From positions 1 through 64,000 of the forward strand of contig DF237290.1 in NCBI GenBank assembly GCA_000708835.1: DNA of 64,000 bases. Reading direction: 5' to 3'. Below, one piece after another: positions 1 to 11,387 of the stretch. The position numbers and the translations under genes are program-made. Each line of letters starts with the position of its first letter. Position 1 is the first letter of the stretch. The DNA is from Klebsormidium nitens (lineage: Eukaryota; Streptophyta; Klebsormidiophyceae; Klebsormidiales; Klebsormidiaceae). Below the pieces are notes generated by a model. The model ran no database searches and was not told the origin of the DNA. It saw nothing but the letters and a program-made list of their open reading frames with translations.

Positions 1-3000
1 AGGGGGAGGACGAGGGTGTCATCAGGTTGATGAGAACTGTGCCCTTTGAGCTGATCCAGGCAGTTCAGCTCCCGGGGCAGTCGTTGGTGTTCGGTGGGCC
101 GGTGCCAATGATCTTCCTGATGACGACGCAGGGACCGGGTTCGGGATTGGACATGTCGAGGAGGCTGTCGGTAGGGGGGGATTTGGAGAACAACATGGTG
201 TACTTCGACGGATGTCACCTGGTGGTGAAGTGGCTGAGGTATACGGCGACGGTGTACGACCACCATAATGGGAAGCTACAAGAGGCGTGGGTGGGTTTCA
301 TCCAGTCGGAGTCGTATGAGGCGGTGTCGCAGTTGTTCGCGACGTGGAAGGCGATAGGGTTGCGGGGGTACGATGGGTCGAAGGGGGGGGAGCCGGTGGA
401 GCAGCACGTGGTGTCCCCGTCGGACACGATGATGGACAATGCGGAGGGGCCGAACCGTGCGATGAAGGAGCAGTTCGCGGACCAGAGGAAGATTGGTCGA
501 GCAGTCGAGCACACGTGTTCGCTGCACTTTCACGAATGCAGGAGGAAGCACGAGCAGAAGTATCTACCGGTGGAGTGGTGGGGGGCTCACAGGGACATAG
601 CAGAGGTACTTTTGGGAGCAAAGAACGCGGATGAAGTGGAGGCAATTGCGTCGGAAATGATGGAGTTCTACAAGATGAGGTGCAAGACGGAGGGGGACGC
701 ACACAGGATGGAGGGTTGGCTTCAATACTGGTTGCAAAGGTAAGATATTCAGATAGAGTTAGAATTTGAAGAGAGTCAATTAAGGCATACTGGCATATGT
801 GCATATGTTTGTTTCTGCTTGATACATGTTCTTGATAGAGTAAAAAATATGCATTTTGAATAATGATCATCTTGTACTGATACACGCTTTGCTTGGAGAC
901 AATGTTCCTCTGGACTTTATTGGGGAAAGACACGATGAAGTGAAGCAGTGTATACTTTGGAGGTTCGAATACATTATTTGTGTGTTCTGACGCGTTGAAC
1001 TGTTGAAGTGTCTCCCTACTCTTACACTTACAGTTCTCGTAGAATTTTTACACTTATAGTTTTCAGGGTTCTAGAAAACGAATTTTAGGAATTGCAATTC
1101 ACCGTGTCGCGGTGGATGTTGACAGCGCGAATTAATTTTATGGGAGCTTGCAATTCACCGTGGAGCGGTGTATTGCGACTGCGAGAAAAGAAGGTCGTTA
1201 GTAGTTGTAATCTACCGCGCCGCGGTGGATTTACCCTTTAGAAAAAACAGTATCGTAACTACTTCCAGACTACCGCGTCGCGGTATATAATAATTTTGGC
1301 AACACTTTGAACTTTTTTGCTGAAAGTGTATGATGTACGATCACACACAGAGGCAATTGTCGTTTCGCTCAATAACAAAGTAAAGTAATCCGATGAATGA
1401 ATTGATTTCGCAGGGCAGCGAAGCTCGTCGGCTACAGGGAGGAGGAGTGCCTGTTCGACCCGCCCACCAGGGAAGGGTTCGCGACGAGAAGCAACCTCGC
1501 AGAGCCAGGGCACGCGTCTCACCTCGTGGCGCTGGGGGGGAAGAAGAAGCAGATGGACCTCGCAGCGGCGGTCCTCATGTCGGGAGCGGCTATGCTGCTT
1601 CAGATGTCAGACGCACGCGCGAGGAAGGAGGGCCTTATCGGGAGGGCCGGGGGACCAACGCTGGAGGACAACCAGAGAAGGAATGAAGGGTGGAGAGAGA
1701 GGGTGCAGGAGATGGGAAAGAGACTGGAGGAGGGTTGGAGTGTGCGAGAAGCGCAAAAACAATTCGAGGAAAGGGTGGAAGAGGCGGGGTACGTGGCGGA
1801 GCCCATGGGGACAGACAGGATTCTGTCAATGACGGTCAAGCGAAAGGCGGGGGATGTAGGGAAGGGAAAGGGAAAGCTGCAAGAGGACTTGGAGGAAACG
1901 CATCGAGCTGACAAGTTGAGGAGAGAAACGTGGTTGAAGAAGGGACAAAGCTCGAGAGGGGGAGAGGAAGATGTGGGGGGGTCAGGATTGGCTACAGTTC
2001 TTCGAGCGGACGTAGCGAGCGCCGTAGGGGGGTTGACGGTAGAGGAAATGCGCTGGCAAGCGGAGGGGCTACAGTGGTACGGAAAGACCAGGGAAACGAA
2101 TGAGGCGGACGAGGCGATGGCGAAAAAACTCATGGAAGAATTGTTAGAGGGGGAAAGGTTGGAGAAAGAGGGAAGGATTGGAGGAGGAGAAGAGATGGGC
2201 CCAGATGAGCTTGAGGAGAGGAGCGCGGACGAGATGGACCAGGGTGGATTGCATAGAGGAGAAACGCCGGTACGAAAGAATGGTGGTGCAAGGGAGACAC
2301 TGTTCGAAGCGGAGGCGCTGTTCATGGCATCCAACGCGCCAGAGCGTTTGAGACCGGACGCAAAGAAGTATGAAACGGAGTGGGGGTTGGCGAGGTTGAA
2401 GGGAGACGACATGGGGTCCTGCTGCGGAGTGTACGTGGATGATGGTTGCGGGTACAGATGCCCGGAGCTGTTGAATAAGGGGGTGGAGCCGGGAGGTGTG
2501 GGAAGGCTAGTGCTGATGAAGTGAGTGTCAAATTTTACGTATTTTACAACTCGTAGTCAATGTGCATGCTTCGACATAGCTTGCAAGTAGCTGTTTCATT
2601 TGGAGCAATCGGGAATATATGTTGATTTTGTATTACGTTCTTGTATTGTAGGGTGGGGCCGAGGCTAGCGGGCTGTCGCACGGCGGGAGGACAAGAGGAG
2701 AAGATTGGTTATCCGGCGAGGATCAAGAAGTGCGCGAGGCGTCGCTGCTGGGGGTTGTGCTACACCGTTTCGAGCACGGTGGCACTGCCGGATCCGGATA
2801 CCCACGTGTTCCCCCTGTTTGAGGGAACGGAGGTGACGGAGGAGGAACGCGTAGCACTAGCGCACGAGGGGATCGTGTTTTTGGCGGCGCTCCCTCGAGT
2901 GAAGGATCCGGGGTCTATGTTCCCTCCGAAGCTCCAAGTGTCGCCGTTCTCGCAAAGCGGAGGGCCCCAGGTGTACAGGTGGTTGGGTGCGGCGCCGGCG

Positions 3001-3522
3001 TCCGGGAATGGTCCTGCGGACAGGAAAAGTCAAGGCCGAGCGCGCGAGCAACAGAGGCAGGCGAAGAAAGAGAGGGAGGCGCTGGAGCACCGGGGGGCTT
3101 TTCTGGTGAAGGGGAAGAAGGTGCGAAACAGGACCGAGATGACAAAGCAGATGAGAGAGAGCAGTGTGAAGGGGCAGATGTACAAAGGGAAGGTGGTGTC
3201 GGTGAAGCTGGAGGTGGACGCGACGACGGGTCTAACCGAGCGGACGTTTACGATCGCTACGGAGGGGTTGGCAGGGTCGGATACGGGCATGACGTACGCT
3301 GTGCACATCGGCAAGTTGTGCACCTGCACGTGCCCTGCGTACCGAGACATGATGGCGGACACTAGGACGGGTTTCACCTGGTGCAAGCACATTTACGCGG
3401 TTATGATCAAGGTATTAGGGTATCCCGTCAATTCGCCTTTGTTGAAAGTAGTGGCTTTCAGCGAACGAGAGAGGCGAGAGGTAGACAGTAAGCAGGCGGA
3501 CCTAAAGAGGTTGGAAGGGTAG
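1..3522 (+). CDS. Mutator-like (MULE) transposase / SWIM zinc-finger protein, 5' partial
   Basis: Three exons, <1..739, 1414..2520 and 2652..3522, join in phase across GT-AG introns (AG+G, then AA+G) to give about 904 visible residues; the frame is open at the left edge. Exon 1 resembles the MULE DDE core: a FDGCH motif, then an aromatic-rich strand with YDHHNGK, then MMDNAEGPNRAMKEQF as the candidate second catalytic Asp. The middle exon is charged, low-complexity and rich in Glu, Arg and Gly. The last exon ends in a SWIM finger of the form CxC...CxH (CTCTCPAYRD, then WCKH) at about 3318-3393, the usual C-terminal partner of MULE/FAR1-type transposases. Such proteins bind and move DNA in the nucleus, or act as domesticated transcription factors. 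Terminal inverted repeats were not found and the 5' end lies outside the window, so transposon versus domesticated gene is unresolved. The intact frame and clean introns argue against a dead relic. Confidence 0.72.
1100..1285. repeat. Four spaced palindromic 15-mers in the transposase intron
   Basis: Inside intron 1 (740-1413) four near-palindromes of the form yACCGyGnnGCGGTr occur at 1100-1114, 1156-1170, 1213-1227 and 1271-1285. Their starts are 56, 57 and 58 bases apart. The third, TACCGCGCCGCGGTG, recurs exactly at 5828-5842. The arms are GC-rich in an otherwise AT-rich intron. Possible roles are transposase binding sites or a decayed satellite. Confidence 0.75.
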
Positions 3523-5754
3523 TAGGGGCGGAGGTAGCGTTAAGGTCTCAATCGACCGACCCAGATGTATCATATTGTAACATATGAGTTTCGAAGTAAT
3601 GTACTAGCATGCATGCGCTATGCATTGCGTCCGTCGAATGAAATGTCATGAAGGGCCGGGATAACAGTCTGCAATCGCATATCGTCGTGCATATGAATGA
3701 AGGTGTTAGATAGGAAATGGTGCTGATTGAATGAAAACGGGGTACTAACTTATGCAAAAAATTGTACGTAGACGCGGCCTCTTGAATTATGCTTAATGGC
3801 GTTAATGCAAATAGCGGAAAGGAAATGAAAACAAAGGGCAAGAAAAATTGCTTGCGATTACGCAGACAGTTGTGTATGACGACTAACGGGGTAGGGTATG
3901 TGTTTCTGTTCGGGCTAATCGAACACTTACACTTTAATATGGCTGCGTTTTCGCTATGATACGTGATTGAAACCAATAAGCATGAGAGTAAAGTTTGAAA
4001 GTTCGAAAGTGTGGGAACGTATGTGTTTGGACAAACGCTTGAATAGAGCAAACGGATTGTATGCCTGCAAACGTGTGCATAGTGATTTGTAAACGTTATC
4101 GAACGAGAGGGAGAGAATACCGGTGATGTTGAGCCGCAATGCGTGATATTCCACGAGGGCGGTCGCCCGAGTTGGAATATCTCGCCGAAGGATTCAATAT
4201 GACCCGTATTGTCGACCCCCGAGTGGGATGACCGACTTATCCTACGGCCGGTCTGCATACTTGGTCTTATCGACTCGGACGGCTGGTACGTGCTTTCGCT
4301 CCCGCCCGGTACAGCTCTTGCACCGTACCAAAGGTACGGTACAGCAGGCGCCGCGGTACAGAACCGGACGTTGCTCACACATTGAAATTCCCACTCCCAC
4401 CTCACGCGAGTGGATTACATTTCGATATACCACGCGCACGTGCCTCTGCCTCCACCGGCAAGTTGGAACACGCCGGTTATCCAAAGTGGTTAACCCAATC
4501 GTGGGGTAAAGAACTGTGAACAATAAATAGCGACACAAAGTGTTTGTGAGTCATTGCTTTCGGGTGGAGAGTGTTGGTGCAGTCAAATTTAAGCATACAC
4601 TAAAACGACGAGAATATAAACCTTTTAAACGTACCTCGCTGTAATCGTGACCGCAATAATCATTCTGGAAACCCTAATAGTGCTAAGTGATTGGAACTAT
4701 AGCGTCTGATATCTCTCCGAGGTGATCATGGGTATGCCATCCGGCCCGCGTGTCCTGCAATTCACCCGACAAACGCATTGAAAGGCTGAAACAACTATGT
4801 AGGCCCTTAACGTATGTAGGCTCTTAACATAGTGCAAATATAGCCTGACGTTATGTGTCGAAGACGCTATTTCAGGACAAACACACGCAATACACTATAC
4901 GAGCCAACGCGGGCACGACAAAATAAGGTTGATGTCGTGTCATCCGAAAGCTATCTAGCCTTTCTTTTAGAACTGTATCCAAAAATGATGAATCTACGTT
5001 TACGGCATGGTCAATTCAAATGCGGAAGGATTGCAGGGCGCGTTCATGGTCAACGGCGCGTAGGATATTGTGACCGGGTGCTAAAGTAAGCGTGGATTGC
5101 GGTAATATGAAACAATCATATAGTGTACATGTATGTAGAACAAAGTGTCTGATTGAAAATGTCTAGTACATGAAGACCCAATTTGCCACCGAGTGCGGAA
5201 ACCATGGTGGAATCGAGAACGTGCAAAGTCAACAGCCGGGATGCTACGGCACTAGCAGTGTATGCACCTCAGTCTCCAAATGTGTTATGAAGTGTAGATC
5301 GTGGTGGGTATGCTTGATATAACCGCATTTCATAAAGATCGCACTCTGTGCGAAACACATGGAGCCCTAAAATTTTTGTACCAATGTAAAGCCACATGGA
5401 ACGTGTTCGTAAAAAGAATTGTGTCTCGTGTGTGGTGATAGATAATACGAAATGATCTTATGTAGCATAATATGTGTGGCTTATCCAACTGTTGGTGGAT
5501 CATGGCAGTGGCATGCAAATACGTTAGTATGAGTCCACTCGTTATCACCCGGCCGGAGGCGAAAAGTGAAAGCAATGGGGAAGAAAAGGATTGATCAAGT
5601 GCTTAAAGTGTGCCTATCGGCAAGAGCGAAAGCCTTATCGTGTACACTACCACAGTTGCCAGTCGATACACGACGAGTGGCAGTAATAACATTATATCAT
5701 AACAATTAGCGTCAATAACCTAACACCCTCATATAGGCCTGTTGGTTTTTACCG

Positions 5755-5780
5755 TTTTAGGGTTTTAGGGTTTTAGGGTT
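5755..5780 (+). repeat. Interstitial telomere-like tract (TTTTAGGG x3)
   Basis: Three perfect TTTTAGGG octamers in a row, followed by TT and a degenerate GTTTGAAGGTTTGAGG tail. The octamer is the Chlamydomonas-type plant-lineage telomere unit. Genes lie on both sides, so this is an interstitial copy, perhaps a healed break or a promoter telo-box cluster. Confidence 0.8.
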
Positions 5781-5827
5781 TGAAGGTTTGAGGAGCGACT
5801 ACTAGAACCATGACACACACAATGATG

Positions 5828-5947
5828 TACCGCGCCGCGGTGTATTGTCTTGAAGTGATTGTCAGCATAAATAAGTACCGGCTTTTGAAGACCGGATGCA
5901 ACGTGTAGCTTTAACACCAAGATAGTGATATCCACCGCGCCGCGGTG
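5828..5947. repeat. Two further palindromic 15-mers
   Basis: TACCGCGCCGCGGTG at 5828-5842 and CACCGCGCCGCGGTG at 5933-5947, 105 bases apart, about twice the 56-58 base spacing of the intron cluster at 1100-1285. They belong to the same motif family. Confidence 0.75.
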
Positions 5948-5984
5948 AATACAACTCAGTAGATTCTGTCAACGATGCGAATGC

Positions 5985-6007
5985 TGACGTCAGCAGTACT
6001 GACGTCA
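5985..6007. promoter_or_regulatory. Paired TGACGTCA palindromes
   Basis: TGACGTCA occurs at 5985-5992 and 6000-6007, each inside a longer CTGACGTCAGC palindrome, with starts 15 bases apart. TGACGTCA is the classic bZIP (CRE-type) binding core. No gene start follows directly, so a regulatory role is only possible. Confidence 0.35.
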
Positions 6008-7496
6008 GCACAAACTCCGCAAATTTTAACCGCCGCAATTTTCCTAAATTATTTCTTTTTCCGACCTACAAACTCTCTAAAAAATTAACTTTATATACTC
6101 TTCTAACCTACAATCTCGCTAGCTAGACTAACTAGAGCCGGCAAACAACAATGATCCGCCATGCAAGTTCGCGGTCAAGAGAAACCCTGACTCGGAACCG
6201 CGCGGCCGGCAGCGGCGCCCGCCCCCCGCCCGCCCCTTCGCAATAACGGGCCGATCATCGTTTTGCCGCGGAAATAGTGAACTTACAACGTACATATCTA
6301 CATACTCTAATGATCGAAGCCTGAAAGTCGTGCGCGTATACAGGCTCGATCCCCCGCTCCTCACTGTGATCTAGTGATCCGCGGCTCAAGATCTCCGACC
6401 AACACAAATGGACTGGAAGACGACCTGGATTGTGCCAACCCCTTGAAAGAGGCTCAAAAGGCGTTCGATGAAACATCCTGTATAACCTAGATAATGATAC
6501 AAGCTCCTGACAGCATTCTTGGTTCCGTTCATTCGCCTAGTCGCTGTCTATACGACATAGTTCAACCAAGACGTTACGTCTCATCAGGCGCTTGATTATT
6601 CTCTTCGCTTTTGCAGCTTGGATCGCAAGTTACAAGCATAGTACCCGGGCCGTATTGATTGACAAGCAGAGTCAATCCGAAGTTGCGAGCATATGTAGGT
6701 CATGCTCTCTTGGTAATCGGTCGCCAGCAGCCTGCCCTCTTACATTTCACCCAGCCAACATCCTACACAGCTGATTTACTAATAGTACTGTGCCCTATTG
6801 CACTAACTTCATACATACCGCCTATGTAAGATTTGAACCCAAAAAAGATGAACCGTATCTTAGGATGCACCGCTTCTATATGTGACTTCACAATTAACCA
6901 TCATCCTAACCCGCTTCCAAGTCGGTAGCTTCTGGCTCCGTTGCGTCCTCGGCTTGAAGACCTGGCAAAGTGCGCTAATCAGACCCTCTTCGAGTTGAGG
7001 TCTTCGGGCCACTATTCCAGGTGGTCGCCAATAGGGAAGTGGGGTGGCGGTGGAGGGGGCGACCCACTACACCAGGCAGAAAAGGCAGATTAGCTCACAT
7101 CAGGGCTTGTTGAATTAGGAATAAAATTGAAGAGACTCACGTACGGCTGACGTAAGCGAAGAGTAAAAGGCCAACCAGCAGCACAAGATGTCTCGCCAAG
7201 CTAGTATGCTAGCGCAATCTGAGGTTGTGTAAGCACAATCGTTAGCCGCGCTCTTGAAAATGTGCCGAGGATGGCACAGCATTGCAAGTCACTCAACAGC
7301 TGGTGACTGAAGATGCTTCAAAAGATAGCAGCATGAGGATTACGGGTCCACTGCACGGCACTGTTTTCAGAACAGTCCCTGTCCGGACACAATCAGCCCA
7401 CCGATACAACGAAAAAGGCCCAGCTTGCACCTAAAGATGCCCGCACACCGCACTTTTCACCTAAAAATAACTACAAAAAAAAGCGCGCGTTGAGTC

Positions 7497-10119
7497 TCAC
7501 AAGGTATGCCAGTCACGCGCGAGGTCCTCGAGCACCTTGAACGAATGCATCAGACTGCCCTCTTCCTGGTGTCCGTAGAAAGCCCTGTGGCGCCGCGCGT
7601 CGATGAGAATGACGTCACGTGCGCGCTCACTCAGCGTCACGTACGCGTCATAAGCAGCCGTCTTGTCCGTGATGTATACGAAGAGGGATCGGGTGGAGGG
7701 ATCCCACATCGCGGGGTTGCTCGACACCTGCTTCGAAAGAAAGAGGGGCTTTTTAGGAGGCGCTGAACGGAACCAGGCTTCGAGTGCTCCACGAATGTCG
7801 CCAGTCTCTCTAAGCAAGGGGTAACTGGCAAAACTTAATGCCCATACGAAAAACAATAGAAACTTGTTCGAGTTGTGCAGGTGTGTGGTTCCCTGGATAA
7901 ATAGAACGGCCTTCCCGACAAAAGACGACTGTCTCCAGACCTCGGCCCGGTCGATGCTTCTGTTAAAGTGTCGGATTGCGTACAACACTCACTTCCTCAA
8001 AGGCCCTGAAGACGGCTTCGACATTCACCGTCCCCGCGTTCCCCGAATCCTCGTTGTTGCCGACTTCCGCCGACTCCTTCGACGGTTCGGAATGTGTGTG
8101 GAGCACGAGCGGCTCACCCAAGTCGTCGAAAAGGATGACCCAGCCGTCGTTATCGGAGCCGCGGAACGCCCAGGCGCCCCCTTGTTGCGCGCCCTCTATC
8201 ATCCTGCGCGTCGTGAAGACCTGATTTTAGAAGCGCTCGGAATTGGAAAAGGAAATCCGTACAGTCACCTGCTTCTATGAAATGCGCTGTCGAAAGTTTC
8301 CTGCGAACGGCGAGGATGAGCGGCAGTGCAGCTTGAGCACACGCAAAGAAGGGGTAACAACGTGATTGATTCGTGTTCCTGCTTTGGTCGGGCTATGGTG
8401 ACAAGGTGTCGCAAGTCTTAATGCTTGGCCTTTGCCTGCCATGTCAAGATGTGAACAAAATTGAAACGGTCAGGAGCCGGAGCGAAAAGGCCGAACCGTA
8501 TACATCTTACAAAGAGATGTTGCTGATGTAAAAAGGTCGTTGCCTCGCCATCGAAACACAGGCTTGGAGATCACGTTTTACGGCAGGTAATCGGTCGTAA
8601 CCGATTTCTTTGAACCTTGGGTTCTCCTTAAGGGGCTTGGGTGACATCCTGCGAAATATATGAGACCTTAAAAACAAGCTGACACAAAGAGCCAAACCCA
8701 ACTCTCCTAAAGTGAATTTCGGTACTCCGTCAAAGACCTAATTGTGCGGTTGAGAACGCTGCTAACAAGTGCAGGTTATCAAATGTCTGCCTCTCGAAGC
8801 ATCCAGTGGCCGTGCGCTCATGAACCTTAGACACATTTACCAATTAGTCTAGCAACTATTTAAACTGCAACGTCATCAGTCCCGTTCTCGAAAGCTTTCG
8901 AAACTTCGAAGGTCCAATCTAAATTTAAGCGTACCTTTGCAAGTCGCCTGGCTTCAGTGGCTGCTCGGTACTCTCCACTTGAAAGCTTCCCTCTGGGACC
9001 AACAAGTACAAATTGGCGTATTCATGCCAACGGTTCATGTTGCCAAACCCAAGTAGATCAGCAGGGGAGGTATATGTCACAAAGCACCTCCTTAGAGCGC
9101 AGAGCTTGGAAACAAAGGACCCAACATCTCGTTCCGCACGGGCATCGAAGTCGGGGTAGTTTTTGGGGTTGAGGATGTCGCTTGGAGAGACACTCGTGGA
9201 CACCTGGCAAATCAAAAGCTGCATATCATCTCTGGTCTCGATGTCAGGAAATCCGGAGGCTGGTTGACATTCTTTAGGGGCCAAAAGACTGTTGCAGCAT
9301 GACGCAAACCAAGCGGCAAAAACGCTCTTCTGATTGTCTCTGCATGCGTTTGTTCACATCGCTAAGTTTGGGAGCAGTGATGTAAGTTCAACGTGATGTG
9401 AATAAACCCTGCGCTGGCCTGCGCTCAAGGTGTACAGGTGACGTTTGACGCGCCAGCTAATTTATGAGATTATGAGATGAGGCCCTGAGAGCCGTAACCA
9501 CAGCTTCCATCCATCCTGCCACCCTGAATTTCATCAGGACTTCAAAGCAAGAGACGCTAGCTAAAATTCAGAAGGCCTCCCCATACTTTCCAATCAATCT
9601 AGACTCTGCTGATTTGAGACACCGGCCGGCACAGGAGGTCAATCCAAGACGTCATACTGAAATTGTAAGGAAACCTCTTGTTTCTCAAGAAAATTGAGGT
9701 GCAACGTTGAACTGTTTAGTGTCTGATGGGCTTTGTTCAGATATGATGAAGTTAAACAAAGCCCATCAGACACTAAACAGTTCCAGCTCGCTCACCGTTA
9801 GTCGATTGCTTCTCATCATCCAGCCCCAACCTGGCTGCTGTCGTGGGCCCTCCTCATCTGCCCCTCTCAGAAGCAAAAAGTAGGCTGAGTACTTGGTCCT
9901 ACTAAAGCTTTGCTGTCCCCAGCCATGGTTGAGTTTGCTGGTGATCAGGGATGTTTTTGTTGGCGCTGAGTCAAGACTGCCAAGATTCAAGCTGCGACGG
10001 CTTCTTTTCGACGTCACCTTTACTTTGCTCAGCATCTGGCCTCTGTCGAACAAGCTGGAGTTGCAGTGAGAAGGGAGAAGCTTCACAGAACCACGCAACT
10101 TTGCAGTTGTGGATGCCAT
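7497..10119 (-). CDS. Unrecognised multi-exon gene, possibly plastid-targeted
   Basis: Transcribed leftward. Supported exons are 9288..8935, 8648..8582, 8220..7993 and 7727..7497; they join in phase with GT-AG sites and end in a stop. A likely first exon is 10119..9796, starting at an ATG and ending at a strong GTGAGC donor. It begins MASTTAKLRGSVKLLPSH and is Ser/Arg-rich, like a chloroplast transit peptide. Its phase (0) does not fit the AG at 9289-9290, so either a small exon is missing or another splice pair is used. Visible stretches include RRCFVTYTSPADLLGFG, WVILFDDLGEPLVLHTH and ARDVILIDARRHRAFYG. I do not recognise the family. The sequence is soluble-looking, with no transmembrane segment and no obvious repeats. 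Confidence 0.55.
9709..9783. repeat. 29-bp perfect inverted repeat with 17-base loop
   Basis: Arm 9709-9737 is the exact reverse complement of 9755-9783, separated by 17 bases. The stem begins GAACTGTTTAGTG and reaches GGCTTTGTT at the loop. It lies just beyond the donor of the first exon of the leftward gene, so it would be in that gene's intron. It could be a miRNA-like precursor or a foldback mobile element. Confidence 0.85.
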
Positions 10120-11387
10120 AGCGGGCAAACGGTTTGCAGTCTGATAGACAGAAGCTTCAAGAGGTATTCATGAGGGGAACAAAGCCAGCTTCGCAGTCTG
10201 TCTAGCTGCTTCTGACGTTCTACAAGTACTACTGGTCAGCGTAAATCTCAGGCTGCCTCAGCTTCCCTCTTGACGTCTTTATGCACTCAACTTGAATTGC
10301 CAAACACCGAGGCACGTGGCACTCTGCCTAACTCCCGCCTAACTGTAAGTTGTAACTCGCTGGCTGATGCTCCCGCACCTGTCAAATCATCTAGAGGGAG
10401 CCAGTTAGAGACTCCGAGTGCTCTGTCAGCTCCTATCATTGGGAAGCTGCTGATCACAAGCACAGTCAGCCAGTCAGCAGGGCTAATATGGCTCCTCTTG
10501 CAGCTCTAGAATCCTTTTGATGCCAGGCAAGAAACAATGGGACAATTGCGCTGATGAGCAGCTCAAAGTGTCCAGCACACCAGCTCAGCAGTACAGTATG
10601 GTAATCTGCTTGCGACAGTGAAACTGCAAGCTGAGTGGCTGCTTCATGATAATTCAAAACCCGCGGTTTCAGATTCGACGAACATAAGTTTTTGGTTGGT
10701 TCTGGTACCAGAAACGTTAGAAAAGCATCCGTTTTCCTGCCCCGGTTCTTTCCGGTTGACACAGACAGAGTCGACTTTAGGCTGCCGCGGTGCTGCCGTG
10801 TCTTTTAGAACCGGCAGGAGCTGTTCGAAACCATTTCGCATCGTTAGTAGAAGGAGTTTGATATTAGTTTATATAATTATGCAGTAAAAGCACCTTCCTT
10901 GACTCTGAGCTCCTGCTCCTGGACTGTTGACAGTGTTGATTGTTGTCATTGAGATTTGAAAGCAGCACAATGGATAGTTCTGAAGACGCTTGGTGGCGCC
11001 AGTAGGTAACTTAGATCCTGTGATGTCTCATGAGTCATTCCAGCAATCTCCCCGAAAGCCGGTGTGTGTAGCCCCGCATTTGACTGAAGGACATACACAA
11101 GTGAGTGGGAAAGTCTGCTCCAAGATCAAGAGGGACCCTGAAGAGAAGCAGCTTCTAGTATCTCAAAGAAGCTGCACTGACTGCAAGAGAGGGATTGCCC
11201 CACCACCGAACCCGCACATGTGCACCACCCTCGCATCACATTTCTAGAATGCAGAAGTAGCAGTTTGAAGTTTGAACCCTGTCATTGCCGCAGCTAGTTC
11301 AAGCTGTATGATAGCGGACAATTACTGACACTAAGGTTCAACGAGAGCAGTTTGGTTGCTGTACTTGAGGCCTCCAAGGACATATAT
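10120..11387. other. Divergent intergenic region
   Basis: Lies between the leftward unrecognised gene and the rightward helicase gene. Only short frames on both strands (for example 98 codons on the minus strand at 10466-10762) without family features or clear splice logic. It probably contains both promoters and 5' leaders. Confidence 0.5.

Larger units (their letters stand above)
3523..7496. other. Gene-free region, AT-richer, repeat-bearing
   Basis: About 4 kb downstream of the transposase gene with no convincing exon. Open frames here are short, overlap on both strands and have no family signature. It holds a 19-base inverted repeat at 4322-4340 (ACCGTACC, AAA, GGTACGGT), a telomere-like tract at 5755-5780, two palindromic 15-mers at 5828 and 5933, and two TGACGTCA palindromes near 6000. 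It may be a transposon-rich spacer or the non-coding end of the element upstream. Confidence 0.6.

Noticed and set aside
298-933. 211-codon minus-strand frame opposite the transposase exon
   Set aside because: It is a GC-bias shadow of exon 1: Pro/Ser/Arg-rich composition, no domain, and the plus strand has a phase-consistent gene.
1100-1285. CRISPR-like array because of regular palindromic repeats
   Set aside because: Only four diverged 15-mers with about 42-base spacers in a eukaryotic intron; no cas genes and imperfect repeats.
1600-2412. 270-codon minus-strand frame
   Set aside because: Antisense shadow of the Glu/Arg/Gly-rich transposase exon 2, giving Ser/Pro-rich sequence without family features.
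6825-6905. Possible tRNA on the minus strand (GGGTTCAAATC resembles a B box)
   Set aside because: No matching A box at the right distance and no cloverleaf stems could be paired.
10466-10762. 98-codon minus-strand frame before the helicase gene
   Set aside because: No recognisable domain, no partner exon and an overlapping frame on the other strand.
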